Of a stretch of 64,000 nt of DNA, positions 25,016 through 35,082 are shown piece by piece. Both the position numbers and the translations under genes were made by a program. A model generated the notes under the pieces. It did not search any database. It was not told where the DNA came from and worked only from the letters and a program-made list of their open reading frames with translations. Origin of the DNA: Rhodobacteraceae bacterium D3-12 (GTDB lineage Bacteria; Pseudomonadota; Alphaproteobacteria; Rhodobacterales; Rhodobacteraceae); contig CP104793.1 in the NCBI GenBank assembly GCA_025916135.1, positions 930,001-994,000 on the forward strand, read 5' to 3'. Numbering within the stretch: position 1 is the stretch's first letter; each line of letters opens with the position of its first letter.

Positions 25016-25507
25016 TCAGTCGCGAATCTCGTCTGCTTTTACGCCCCAGAGTTCCGATTTCATCGCCCATCCGCGATAACCGCCCGCGTTCAGCCGACAC
25101 CACGTTGCGTCACATTCGCCCAAGCGCGCGACAACGCCCAGTTCCAAACGGGCGGCGATAGGGGTGGTTTTATCCGCCCCAAGGTGAAGATCGAGCATGT
25201 CGCGTTGCACGATAACGGTGCGCGTGCCGGACAAAAGCGAGTAATGCACCCAGCCGCCAGCGCCGTCACGATCGCGCACGCGCCGCCAGTGGCCATATTC
25301 GGCGGTGATCTCTAACGGCATGCCCTTGCGCTTGAAAACCCAATCAATCCTGTGGGTTAGGGAGGGGCCGCGCCGCACGTTCACTTCGTCAGTCTTAATC
25401 GAGACATAGCGCGGGAGGGGAAGGTTGGTCACGCTTCCACGATCCGCAGCAACGGCCATTTGCGCCATACCAAGCACAATAGAAATCACAAAAAGGATGC
25501 TTTTCAT
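25016..25507 (-). CDS. Secreted SH3-domain protein
   Basis: The 163-residue protein has a signal peptide (ILFVISIVLGMAQMAVAA) and two bacterial SH3-like halves: VNVRRGPSLTHRIDWVFK with a GHWRRVRDRDGAGGWVH block, then LELGVVARLGECDATWCRLN with GGYRGWAMKSELWG. SH3b proteins of this kind are periplasmic and bind cell-wall material or partners. The gene is divergent from the 2-hydroxyacid dehydrogenase gene, about 110 bases apart. Confidence 0.85.
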   Translation of the reverse strand: MKSILFVISIVLGMAQMAVAADRGSVTNLPLPRYVSIKTDEVNVRRGPSLTHRIDWVFKRKGMPLEITAEYGHWRRVRDRDGAGGWVHYSLLSGTRTVIVQRDMLDLHLGADKTTPIAARLELGVVARLGECDATWCRLNAGGYRGWAMKSELWGVKADEIRD

Positions 25508-25620
25508 CGCGTCCTGCCCCGGCTGCCTGAATGAATTTGCACGAGGTTCTTGTGCCTCGGCTGACTATCCGTCACTTTGCCAGTAAGACGCGCCCGATGG
25601 AACCTATGGGAGGGACCTTC

Positions 25621-26611
25621 ATGCCCACGAAACGCCTGAGTGTTGTTGTTACGCGACGCTTGCCCGATGTTGTCGAGACGCGAATGAGCGAATTGTTCGA
25701 TGTGCGCCTGCGCGATGACGACACACCGATGAGCCGGGCCGAACTTATGGCGGCGGTGGAAACGGCTGACATTCTTGTGCCCACCATCACCGATCAGATC
25801 GACTCGGGGTTGTTGGCCCATGCGGGTGAGCAACTTCGCCTGATCGCGAATTATGGCTCAGGGGTGGATCATATCGACGTGGAAAGCGCGCGGCGGCGGG
25901 GCATTTTGGTGTCGAACACGCCGGGCGTGTCTGCGGATGATACCGCCGATATGGCGATGGCGCTTATGTTGGCGGTGACACGGCGCATTCCCGAAGGGCT
26001 GGAGAGGATGAAAGCAGGCGATTGGGCCGGCTGGGCGCCGACCGCTTTGCTCGGAACGCGGGTGCATGGCAAGCGGATGGGTATTCTGGGCATGGGGCGG
26101 ATCGGACAGGCCGTTGCCAGTGCGCGCCGCCGCCTTTGGCATGCAGATCCATTACCACAACCGCCGGCGTTTGCGGGCTGAGACCGAAGCCGTGCATGAG
26201 GCGACTTGGTGGGAGAGCCTAGACCAGATGGTTGCGCGCATGGATGTGATCAGCATCTGTTGCCCGCATACGCCCTCGACCTTTCATCTGATGAATGCGC
26301 GGCGGCTAAAGCTGCTCAAGCCCGAGGCGGTGATTGTGAATACATCGCGTGGCGAGGTGATCGACCAAAGCGCCTTGGCGCGGATGCTTGAGGCCGGTGA
26401 TATTGCCGGGGCCGGGCTCGACGTGTTCGAACATGGCTCTGAGGAAACCAATACGCGCCTCAAGGCGTTGCCGAATGTGGTGCTGAGCCCGCATATGGCC
26501 AGCGCCACCCACGAGGGACGGCTTGAAATGGGTGAAAAGGTGATCATCAATATCAAGACATTCGATGATGGTCATAGGCCCCCGGATCAGGTTATTCCGT
26601 CAATGCTGTAA
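25621..26611 (+). pseudogene. D-isomer 2-hydroxyacid dehydrogenase, frameshifted
   Basis: Two frames join into a normal ~330-residue enzyme. The first gives the catalytic-domain start and the NAD site GMGRIGQAVA; after one extra base near 26119 the second continues AAAFGMQIHYHNRRRL through the end. Catalytic residues are there: Arg in NTSRGEVID, Glu in DVFEHGSEE and His in SPHMASATHEG. Family members reduce 2-oxoacids such as glyoxylate or hydroxypyruvate with NAD(P)H. The start ATG at 25621 follows GGGAGG. The indel is probably a base-calling error. Confidence 0.88.
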
Positions 26612-26787
26612 TCGCTGACTGACGCGCATCCGCGTTCGGGGTGACGCTATTCAGTGAATTGTCAAACGGTTGCGTTTTTGTACATGATCGAAGCGTTCGG
26701 GTGGGGCAAGGGACAGCCATGGCCGGGCAAGGCGTTTGAACTGCAGCTTGGCTTGGGGTCCGGCGCGGAGCATGGGGAGAAGATGCC

Positions 26788-28583
26788 GTGGCGTGGATAC
26801 GCAATACGATCCTGGTTTCTGCCTTGGCTGTGGCCTCGGGATTGGCCGTTCTGGCACAGGAGCGCGCCGATGGCGTTGCGCCCGAAGCTCCGACCGCATT
26901 AGGGGCGCAAGCTGCAGGTGCCGCGCTTCAAGACGCGCAGGCGGCCAAGGACAGCGGCAAACCGGTTAAAGCACAAACATGGATGATTTCGGCGGCCAAT
27001 CCCCATGCGGTGGCCGCAGGCGCGCGGGTGCTGTCCGAAGGGGGCAGCGCAGCAGACGCTATGGTGGCGGTTCAGGTGGTTCTTGGGCTGGTAGAGCCGC
27101 AAAGCTCGGGGCTTGGCGGGGGGCGTTCCTTATCTGGTATGACGCCGAAACCGGCAAGATCAGCACCCTTGATGGTCGCGAGGCCGCGCCTTTGGCGGCT
27201 GGGCCGCGGCTGTTTCAGGATGCGGATGGTGCGCCGATCAAGTTTTTTGACGCGGTTGTGGGCGGGCGCTCTGTCGGGGTGCCGGGCACCCCGGCGTTGT
27301 TGCAAACGGCCCATGCGCGCTGGGGAAAAAAGGAATGGGCCGGTTTGTTCTCTGACGCGATCCGGCTCGCGAATGACGGTTTCCCGGTGTCGGCGCGATT
27401 GTCTGCTATGGTGACCGCAGACGCCAAACGCTTGTCGGTTGATCCTGTTGCGCGAGCGTATTTCCTGCCCGGCGGTCGTCCGCTGGTCGCAGGGGCGCCG
27501 CTGAAAAACCCGGAGTATGCCGAAACCCTGCGCGCTCTGGCGGGGCAGGGGGTCGGACAGTTCTACACAGGCAAGATAGCCAAGGACATCGTTGCCAAAG
27601 TGCGCGGCGCCCAAGGCAACCCCGGAGTTCTGAGCGACGTCGACATGAGCCTTTATGGTGTGCGCGAACGCGATGCAGTTTGTGCGCCGTATCGCGGCCA
27701 TTCTGTGTGCGGGATGGGGCCGCCGTCGTCCGGCGGGCTGAGCGTGGGGCAGATCCTTGGGATGCTTGAGGGGTATGACCTCTCCGAACTTGGCCCCGAT
27801 GATCCGCGCACATGGCGGTTGATCGGTGATGCCAGCCGCCTCGCCTTTGCTGACCGGGGCCGTTACATCGCCGATAGCGATTACGTCCCGGTGCCGAGCA
27901 AGGGTTTGCTTGACCCGGCCTATCTTGCGGCGCGGGGCGCATTGCTGCACCGCGATGACGCGCTCAGCGATGTGGCACCCGGTAAACCGGATTTCGACCA
28001 CGCGATGCTGCTGGCGGATGATGACGCGATCGAGTTTCCCTCGACCTCGCATATTTCGATTGTCGATGCGGCGGGCAATGCCCTGTCGATGACCACCACG
28101 ATCGAAAACGCCTTTGGGTCGCGCCTGATGGTGCGTGGCTTTCTTTTGAACAATGAGCTTACAGATTTCTCGTTCCGCTCGCACCGTGATGGCGTGCCGA
28201 TCGCCAACCGGGTTGAGCCGGGCAAGCGGCCGCGCTCCTCGATGGCTCCGACGATTGTGCTCAAAGACGGCAAGCCTGTTCTGGTCGTCGGCAGCCCCGG
28301 CGGCAGCCGCATCATCGGCTATGTTGCCAAGACCATCATTGCGCATATTGACTGGGGAATGAACGTGCAACAAGCGGTAAGCTTGCCGCATCTGATCAAC
28401 CGCTTCGGCACATATGATGTTGAGGCCGGCACGGCGGCAGAAGGGCTGAAAAACCCGCTTGAGGCCATGGGGTTTGAGGTCAAAATCCGCGATCTCAACT
28501 CTGGACTGCACGCGATTGCGATTGGTGAAACGCTTTCCGGTGGAGCCGATCCGCGCCGCGAGGGGCTGGCTCTGGGGCAATAA
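26788..28583 (+). pseudogene. Gamma-glutamyltransferase, frameshifted in a G run
   Basis: The product starts at GTG 26788 with a signal peptide (NTILVSALAVASGLAVLA) and reads ISAANPHAVAAGARVLSEGG and VEPQSSGLGGG. It then shifts frame at the G run 27118-27123; one more G would continue GGGAFLIWYDAETGKIS. The rest is a complete GGT: SGGLSVGQILGMLEGYD, the self-cleavage Thr in PSTSHISIVD, the TTTIENAFGS block and VVGSPGGSRIIGY. It would be a periplasmic enzyme that splits glutathione and transfers the glutamyl group. The defect may be a homopolymer error or a variable tract. Confidence 0.9.
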
Positions 28584-28605
28584 GATTGCTGACGTGCCGG
28601 AAAAT

Positions 28606-28677
28606 TGCCCCAATCGGTTCACATTGACGCCCTGCACCCGCGGATAACTGTTCTAAATTGGTGAACAGTTTGGGGCA
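28606..28677. promoter_or_regulatory. Large two-part inverted repeat abutting a start codon
   Basis: TGCCCCAA-TCG-GTTCAC (28606-28622) is mirrored by GTGAAC-AGT-TTGGGGCA (28661-28677), with a 38-base spacer. Fourteen base pairs match in two blocks, and the three middle bases do not pair. The right half ends right at the GTG (28678) of the next gene. A TTGACG at 28624-28629 in the spacer could be a -35 box. It could be a double operator that loops DNA, or an RNA hairpin that hides the start. Confidence 0.6.
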
Positions 28678-29490
28678 GTGAGTATGATCGGCATCGGAAA
28701 TATGTTTGGCGCCGGACGCCAAAATACCAGCGCACTGGCATTGGGCGTGGTTTTTTTGGCGGCTCAACTGGTGCTGATTTCATGGCTGATGGTCGGTGGC
28801 GGAAATGGGTTTTTCGGGGGCGACAGCGAAGTCGACGTCCTTGACCGCCCTGCCTTGACCTCGCATTTGCCGAAATCGCTCCCGGGTTGGCACAAGCGCA
28901 GCTACCTGCGCTCGGATGGAGAGGCAATCACTGCCGGAGCCAAGGGCCGCGGGCTGGACGCGCGCCTCGCCATGGGCGCAGACCTCGAGCAATTCCTGCT
29001 CTATGAACAAGCCGGGATCAACGCGGCAACCGCCGTTTATGTGAAAGGCGACTACCGGACCGTTGTCGCAATTATGCGCGGGGCGATGAAAATGCCCCCA
29101 TGGCTTGAAGAAAGCAGCTATTCCTCGGCGGATTGGGCCGCCAAGGTGGCCGGTCTACACGAGGGTAAAATCGCCGCCATCGTTCAGGGCTTGGCGTTTG
29201 AACGCCGTGACATTCGCGGAGTTGACGGCAAGGGGATCGGCTATGACCGCTATGTTGCGCGGATTGGCCACGAATTGACCATCGACGTGATCTCGAACGC
29301 GCCGCAGGCTGATGTGGAAACTCTTTTGGCTCGGATCGACGGTGTCGCGCTCAAGCGGCAATTGCCCGAGGACAGCCCCGCAATCAGCGCCGATTTCGGG
29401 CTCGCTCTCTATCATCTGCCCGAAACATGGCCTGAGCGGCTCGATATGACCGGCACGCACAAGCTTAAAGATTGGATCGTGGGCCAATAA
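28678..29490 (+). CDS. Membrane-anchored protein of unknown function (first of a related pair)
   Basis: The 270-residue protein has one N-terminal membrane segment (ALALGVVFLAAQLVLISWLM, residues ~20-39) and then a soluble, probably periplasmic, domain. Near residue 69 is LPGWHKRSY (Trp71, Arg74, Tyr76), which recurs as PEGWTRRKY in the next gene. Later blocks, VYVKGDYRTVVAIMRG and a terminal VETLLARIDGVALKRQL, also have counterparts there. I do not recognise the family. A GTG at 28678 and an ATG at 28684 are both possible starts; a large inverted repeat ends right before. It stands between the GGT gene and its relative. Confidence 0.75.
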   Translation: MSMIGIGNMFGAGRQNTSALALGVVFLAAQLVLISWLMVGGGNGFFGGDSEVDVLDRPALTSHLPKSLPGWHKRSYLRSDGEAITAGAKGRGLDARLAMGADLEQFLLYEQAGINAATAVYVKGDYRTVVAIMRGAMKMPPWLEESSYSSADWAAKVAGLHEGKIAAIVQGLAFERRDIRGVDGKGIGYDRYVARIGHELTIDVISNAPQADVETLLARIDGVALKRQLPEDSPAISADFGLALYHLPETWPERLDMTGTHKLKDWIVGQ

Positions 29491-29655
29491 TTACCCGGCG
29501 AGGCGCAAATTAGTGCCGCATTTGCTAGCGATTTTGCAGCGAGAGTTTTCAACCCAAGGACCGTGACAGGCAAGAGATTGCGGCCGGACACCAGAGGCAA
29601 CAAGGCCCCGGACACCAAACCAGATGTTCTGGTCGGGGAAGATGGAGTAAGTGAC

Positions 29656-31347
29656 ATGAACTTTTATGCAATCGGGTTTGTCGCCGTGGCGGGTATTGTC
29701 GGCCTTGGCGTTGATTATCAACAACAATCCGTAAAAGCGGGCATGTCCTTGGGCAAAATGTCGGTTGGCCAATACATCGACACCTACGAGGCGCGCTTTC
29801 TAGGAGCCAAAGCCGAGAAACTGGCGGCTGAGCGCGAACGCCAACGCGAACTCGATTGGAAATCCGGGGGGCTCAAGTTTCTGCCCGAAGCGCCCGAAGG
29901 CTGGACCCGGCGCAAATACAGCGAAGCCACAAATACGGCCATCATGCCAGACGCTGTGACCTATTACGAGGAAATGGCCAAGAATGGCGGCGCCGCGTCA
30001 ATTGCTGAAAACCTCAAAGCACAGCACGCCATGAAAAGCGCGGGCAAGATGGACAAGACCTCGTGGGTTTATGAACGCGGCGACGAAGCGATATTTATTT
30101 CCCTTAATCTCCGGGAGAAAATCAACACGAACTCGCTTGGCGGGATGATTCATCTGGCTATGGGCGGGATGAGCGGGATCAGCCACTCATCCGTTCGTGG
30201 CTATGACGTGATCGGCGGGGTCAGCTTTATCGAATTGCCGCAGAGAACCGGAATGGCTGCGATGGTCGCTGAACAGACCAGCAGTGGAAAACGCAAGGGC
30301 GGTTTTGATCGTGCCCATTTCCGTCGTTTGCTCGGGGTGATCGGTTTTGGCCAAGAAGTCGAGCTGACAGTGCACGCGAATGCCGAAAAATCCTCGGCAA
30401 TGGAAATTCTCGGTGCGGTCGATTGGGACGGCCTTAACAACATGCTGGAAACTCCGATGGCGACCGTCGGCAATGATGTTGTGCTGCCCGAAGAGCTTGA
30501 TCCGCAAGAGATTGCAGTGGCTCTGCATCGCCATCGCAACCAGTTTAATCAGCTGCGATCCAAAGCAGCGGATTTCAAGCTTATGAACGCGAACCAAGGC
30601 GCGATGATCATGAATATGTATACCGGCGGGCGGTTTGACATGTCTGCCGGTGCGATCCCGGATCTCGGCCAGTTGATCGAAATGGGCTTCCGCAAGGAAG
30701 TGCGTGACCTCATGTCGGGGCGCCCCTCGGAAGGGGAGTATCAACGCCTCAGAGCAATGATGGTCGAACGCCCGGAAAGCGAACGCGATCTGCCCAAAGG
30801 CGAGATGAGCGATAACCTTCGCGAAGAGCTTATGGGCGGTGTCGCTCCGGCCAAAGGCGGAGAGCGCAAGGCAGGCGGAGCCAATACGGGCGGAGGAGCT
30901 GCGCAGGGCAATGCGCCGTCTCAATTCGCCATGCAGAATGGCAAGATCGACTATCGCCAAAGCCGCGCCTTTGCCACGGTAAAGATGCCGAATGAAATGA
31001 CCACCCAGCAGGCGCTCTACTTCAAACACACGCAGGATATTGCCAAACAAAAAGGTGACGGTCCGGCGCAACAGGCGGCACGCCTGATGGAAATGGATCG
31101 CGGTTTGCCGCCGGGAAGCTGCCTTGTGCGCCATGACAATGGCAAAGTCGCCTGCAACAAGAACGCCGATCTCGTCCGCAAAGAGCGCGCACAGGCCGTG
31201 GCCTCGGCCGCGCCAGCAGCCGCCGCTGCACCAGCAGCGCGAAGCACCGGAACGGGTGGCAAAGCCGAGGTCAAGCGCCTTGGTGGTGGCAAATCCAAAG
31301 CGGGGGCAGGCTGTGGTGCTGGCAAATTCTGCAAGGCAAACCAGTAA
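29656..31347 (+). CDS. Large membrane-anchored protein of unknown function (second of the pair)
   Basis: About 563 residues from the ATG at 29656, where GATGGAG gives a ribosome site; the longer upstream frame lacks one. One N-terminal membrane segment (residues ~4-20) leads into a charged stretch (AKAEKLAAERERQRELDW). A domain shared with the preceding gene product follows: PEGWTRRKY (Trp83, Arg86, Tyr88), then WVYERGDEAIFISLNLRE and ILGAVDWDGLNNML. The rest has an Ala/Gly-rich linker (ASAAPAAAAAPAAR) and a short Cys-containing tail (GAGCGAGKFCKANQ). No enzyme motif seen. A strong hairpin lies downstream, so the two genes form a unit. Confidence 0.75.
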   Translation: MNFYAIGFVAVAGIVGLGVDYQQQSVKAGMSLGKMSVGQYIDTYEARFLGAKAEKLAAERERQRELDWKSGGLKFLPEAPEGWTRRKYSEATNTAIMPDAVTYYEEMAKNGGAASIAENLKAQHAMKSAGKMDKTSWVYERGDEAIFISLNLREKINTNSLGGMIHLAMGGMSGISHSSVRGYDVIGGVSFIELPQRTGMAAMVAEQTSSGKRKGGFDRAHFRRLLGVIGFGQEVELTVHANAEKSSAMEILGAVDWDGLNNMLETPMATVGNDVVLPEELDPQEIAVALHRHRNQFNQLRSKAADFKLMNANQGAMIMNMYTGGRFDMSAGAIPDLGQLIEMGFRKEVRDLMSGRPSEGEYQRLRAMMVERPESERDLPKGEMSDNLREELMGGVAPAKGGERKAGGANTGGGAAQGNAPSQFAMQNGKIDYRQSRAFATVKMPNEMTTQQALYFKHTQDIAKQKGDGPAQQAARLMEMDRGLPPGSCLVRHDNGKVACNKNADLVRKERAQAVASAAPAAAAAPAARSTGTGGKAEVKRLGGGKSKAGAGCGAGKFCKANQ

Positions 31348-31396
31348 GCCCAGACTGACAAGCGCAAGGACTCCTGCGCATTAAAGAGAACCCCGC

Positions 31397-31435
31397 GCAT
31401 CGCCGGAAACCTTGACCACGGGTTTCTGGCGATGC
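31397..31435 (+). terminator. Strong hairpin after the unknown pair
   Basis: GCATCGCC-G-GAAACC (31397-31411) pairs with GGTTTC-T-GGCGATGC (31421-31435): 15 pairs including one G-U, with a 9-base loop. CTTTG follows. It probably ends transcription of the unknown pair before the GcvT-type dehydrogenase gene. Confidence 0.65.
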
Positions 31436-31609
31436 CTTTGCGACGCCCTGTCAATGTCGGCGGCGTTGATTTGCTCTACTACACCGCATGAAACCAAGCG
31501 CTTTTACCGTCGCAAGTCGGAAAAGCACCTCCAAGTGTCGGATCGCTTGTGCGTAAATTTTCGGTTGCGTTAAAACCGACTTGAACACGCGTTGCCCCGG
31601 AGGTGCCTC

Positions 31610-34111
31610 ATGAAAACGAATGTCAAAGCTCTGGTTGTTGGCGGCGGTGCCGTTGGCACGTCGATTGCCTATCACCTTGCCAAAGCCGGATGGGACGATG
31701 TCATGCTGATCGAGCGTGACGAGCTGACTTCTGGCTCGACATGGCATGCGGCGGGATTGTTGCCGCTGTTCAACATGTCCTTTGCGACCACACATATTCA
31801 CAAATACTCGGTCGATTTCTACAAGACGCTTGAGGAAGAGACGGGTCTTAACGCGGGCTTCGCCGTGGTTGGCAACCTGCGCATGGCGCAAACCCAAGAG
31901 CGCATGGACGAGTATATGCTCTATGCCTCGACCGCCGAAACCTGCGAGGTGGAGTATGAGTGGCTCACCCCCGATCAGATCAAGGAACGCTGGCCGCTGA
32001 TCCGCACCGATGATCTCAAAGGCGCGATCTACCACACCGAGGACGGCTATATTAACCCCGCCGACGTGACACAGGCGATGGCCAAAGGTGCACGGCAACG
32101 CGGCGTGATGATCGAACGTAAATGGCAGGCGGATGCCTTCCACTGGACCGGTAGCCATTGGGAAGTGACTTGCACCAAGATGGTCGAGCAGGGTGGCAAC
32201 CTCGTGGAAAGCGACGAACAGGTCGTGATCACTGCCGAGCATGTGGTGACCGCCTCTGGCAACCACGCACAGCGCACCGCCAAAATGCTGGGCCTCAAAA
32301 TGCCCGCGATTCCGGTCGAACATACATTCATTGTGATGGACAAAGATCCCGAGCTAGTTGAGTGGCGCAAGACCAACCCGGAACACCCCGTTGTGCGCGA
32401 CGCCGATGCGCAATCTTATGCCCGCGAAGAACGCGGCGGCTGGATCTTGGGCATTTATGAGGTTGGCGCACCTGCACGTTTTGAACATGGCGTGCCCGAC
32501 AGTTTCCGCGCCGATCTGTTCCCGCTCGACCTTGACCGAATTGCCGAACAATACATGGCCATGACTGAACGTGTGCCGTCCTGTGCCGACTCCGGTCTCA
32601 AGGACGATTTCAACGGTCCGATCTGTTACACGCCGGATGGCAATCCTCTGGTCGGTCCAGCACCGGGGTTGCGCAACATGTGGCTGGCCGAAGGCTTTAG
32701 CTTTGGTATCACGGCTGCGGGTGGCACCGGCTACTACCTTGCCCAAATGATGGTGGAGGGCGAGGCCGAGATCGACATGGCGTCGCTCGATCCCAAGCGT
32801 TACTCGCAGAGTTGGATGACCACCGAGTTTGCGGCGCGCAAGAACGAGGAATGCTATAACCACGTCTATGTCCTTCACCACCCGGACGAAGAGCGCGAAG
32901 CCTGCCGCCCGCTGCGCACCGCGCCCGCCTATGACCGGCAAAAGGCGCTGGGCGCGCAGTTTGGTTTCGTCAACGGTTGGGAGCGCCCGAACTACTATGG
33001 GCCTCTAGATGCATCGGACAGTTTTGACCATGACGCACGCAGCTTCCGGCGTGGCGGTTGGTGGCAATACGCCGTGGATGAGGCCAAGGCGATCCGTGAA
33101 GGTGTCGGGCTGATCGACGCGACCGCCTTTACCAAACATGTGGTCAAAGGGCCCGGCGCGACTGCTTTTCTTGACTGGTTCACCTGTAACAAGCTGCCCA
33201 AGGTTGGGCGCATCAACCTGACCTACGCGCTGACCGCTGCCGGAACCACGCGCACAGAATACACCATCGTGCGCAATGGCGAGGACAATTATTACCTCGT
33301 CTCGGCCGGGGCATGGACAGAATATGACGCCGACTTCCTGCGCAAAGCGGCCGAGGACAAGATGGGCGAATTCGGCTATATCGAAATTCAGGACGTGACC
33401 ACACAATGGGGCGTTTTTGCCATTGCCGGGCCGAAATCGCGCGATGTTCTGCGCGAGGTTATTACCGATGCCGACCCCGACACCGCGCTGTCGAACAAGC
33501 GGTTCCCGTGGCTGTCCGCACGCAAGATCGAACTGGGCATGTGCCCGGTGAACGCAATCCGCGTCGCCTATACAGGCGAGCTGGGTTGGGAGTTGCACCA
33601 TCCGATCGAGATGCAGAATTACCTCTGGGATCTGCTGACCGCCGCCGGCGAAAAGCATGGCATGAAGCTGGTTGGCGCCCGCGCGCAAAACTGGCTGCGT
33701 CAGGAGAAAAGCTATCGCGCGTTCGGAACCGAATTGGGCCGCGATGCAACCCCGCTAGAGGCTGATCTGCCGCGGTTTGTAGACCTTGGTAAAGACTTTC
33801 ACGGCAAGGCCGAGATGGAGGCAAAAGGCATCCGTGCAAAATGCGTGACCTTGCTGATTGACGGGCCGGACGATGCCGATCCTTGGGGCCGTGAGGCGCT
33901 GTATGATGGCGATACCAAGGTCGGGCGGCTGACGTCGGGCGGCTATTCGGTGGCGTTCAGCAAGTCTATCGGCATGGGCTATGTCGCGCCGGAACTGGCG
34001 GTTGTCGGTCAAAAGTTGAAAGTCAGAATGTTTGATCAACTTTGGGACGCCGAGATTGTCGAGGATAGCCCCTATGATCCGTCAAACGCCAATATCCGCG
34101 TGGACGGTTAA
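31610..34111 (+). CDS. FAD-dependent dimethylglycine/sarcosine dehydrogenase-like protein with GcvT domains
   Basis: The 833-residue protein has an N-terminal FAD/DAO domain, residues ~5-390 (the dinucleotide motif GGGAVGTSIAYHLAKAGW; STWHAAGLLPLF with the covalent-FAD-type histidine region), an FAO_M linker (ARKNEECYNHVYVLHHPDEE), and C-terminal GcvT and GcvT-C domains (GVFAIAGPKSRDVLREVI, VAYTGELGWELHH, GRLTSGGYSVAFSKSIGMGY). Such enzymes oxidise N-methylated glycines such as dimethylglycine or sarcosine and pass the one-carbon unit to tetrahydrofolate. Start ATG at 31610 after GGAGG. The electrons likely go to ETF, and an ETF-QO gene is at the right edge. Substrate choice is not certain. 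Confidence 0.9.
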   Translation: MKTNVKALVVGGGAVGTSIAYHLAKAGWDDVMLIERDELTSGSTWHAAGLLPLFNMSFATTHIHKYSVDFYKTLEEETGLNAGFAVVGNLRMAQTQERMDEYMLYASTAETCEVEYEWLTPDQIKERWPLIRTDDLKGAIYHTEDGYINPADVTQAMAKGARQRGVMIERKWQADAFHWTGSHWEVTCTKMVEQGGNLVESDEQVVITAEHVVTASGNHAQRTAKMLGLKMPAIPVEHTFIVMDKDPELVEWRKTNPEHPVVRDADAQSYAREERGGWILGIYEVGAPARFEHGVPDSFRADLFPLDLDRIAEQYMAMTERVPSCADSGLKDDFNGPICYTPDGNPLVGPAPGLRNMWLAEGFSFGITAAGGTGYYLAQMMVEGEAEIDMASLDPKRYSQSWMTTEFAARKNEECYNHVYVLHHPDEEREACRPLRTAPAYDRQKALGAQFGFVNGWERPNYYGPLDASDSFDHDARSFRRGGWWQYAVDEAKAIREGVGLIDATAFTKHVVKGPGATAFLDWFTCNKLPKVGRINLTYALTAAGTTRTEYTIVRNGEDNYYLVSAGAWTEYDADFLRKAAEDKMGEFGYIEIQDVTTQWGVFAIAGPKSRDVLREVITDADPDTALSNKRFPWLSARKIELGMCPVNAIRVAYTGELGWELHHPIEMQNYLWDLLTAAGEKHGMKLVGARAQNWLRQEKSYRAFGTELGRDATPLEADLPRFVDLGKDFHGKAEMEAKGIRAKCVTLLIDGPDDADPWGREALYDGDTKVGRLTSGGYSVAFSKSIGMGYVAPELAVVGQKLKVRMFDQLWDAEIVEDSPYDPSNANIRVDG

Positions 34112-34169
34112 GCGCGCCTCCACCCTCGGATGCGAGATCAAGACCGGCAGGGCCGGGGAAACCCCCGGC

Positions 34170-34999
34170 CTATGTCACCCGCCGCGCAGCAAGCCATGCG
34201 GCCCAATCGGCCTCTGACCCGTTGAATAGGTTCAAATCGGTCTCTTCCACGAAACCCGGCACCAGACCGGTGCCGGAATATTGCCAAAAGCGCCAAGGCT
34301 GTCCGGGATAAGCCTCGCGCGGGGTTTTTGCGGTGGTGCGCAGCCAGAATTCTACGTTGTGCAAGCGGCCAAGGTCATTGTCCTCGTAAAATCCCGGCGT
34401 AGTATAAATCAGCGGGCGCTGACCATAATGCCCCTCAAGGGCGGCAAGGAAAATGCGTGCTTGCCGGCGAACTTCCTTACCTGGGGGCGTTTGGTGCAGG
34501 TGGGCGAAAACGGGTTCCACTCCATGTCGAGCACGGGCGGCAGCATGCCGCGCCGCTTGCGCACGTTCTTGATAAACCATTTGGCCTGAACCTCAGGCGG
34601 GGTGCAGAAATAATAGAAGTGATAAGCACCGGTTTCGACGCCTGCACGGTTGGCCCCGCGCCAGTGGTCGTGGAATTTCGGGTCGAGCAGGTCGCCGCCT
34701 TCAGTCGCTTTCACCCAAGCAAAATTCGCGCCGTTCTGGCGCGCGATATTCCAATCGGCGGTTTTCTGGAACCTGGCCGCATCAATCCCGTGGACTTTGT
34801 AACGCGAGGGCGGGCGACCATTGAAATCCACCGGATCGCTATCGCCAAAATTGGGGCGGATGACCTGTGGCGCGGCGATGTTCCCCGGTTGCGGTGGCAC
34901 GTTCGGTTGAGGCACCGGCGCAGGCCCGCGCGCCCGGCAGCCCGTCAATACAAGGGCGCCAATCGAAAGACCAAAGGCGCGGCGGTTTGGGTGGGCCAT
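34170..34999 (-). pseudogene. GH25 family lysozyme lipoprotein, frameshifted in a C run
   Basis: The N-terminal frame (34999 leftward) begins MAHPNRRAFGLSIGALVLTG followed by Cys, a lipobox (LTGC) with a Tat-like NRRAFG, then GIDAARFQKTADWNIARQNG and LPPVLDMEWNPFSPTC with the GH25 acidic pair. At the run 34493-34497 one C is missing on the coding strand; with it the frame continues PPGKEVRRQARIFLAALE, IYTTPGFYEDND and WRFWQYSGTGLVPG to the stop. So it is a complete muramidase apart from the indel, and would act on cell-wall glycan strands. Confidence 0.88.
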
Positions 35000-35082
35000 T
35001 TTACTCTCCGAACTTGTTACGACGCGGGTTCACCTTGCCCTTGAGCGCGCCTGTCTCGCAACCCCGCGATTTCGCTGCGCGG

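Noticed and set aside
27072-28637. Long minus-strand open frame opposite gamma-glutamyltransferase
   Set aside because: Antisense shadow of a clearly recognised gene; no ribosome site or domain.
28606-28680. Alphaproteobacterial LexA box (GTTC-N7-GTTC) in the dyad
   Set aside because: The GTTC half-sites are in inverted, distant positions, not a direct repeat seven bases apart.
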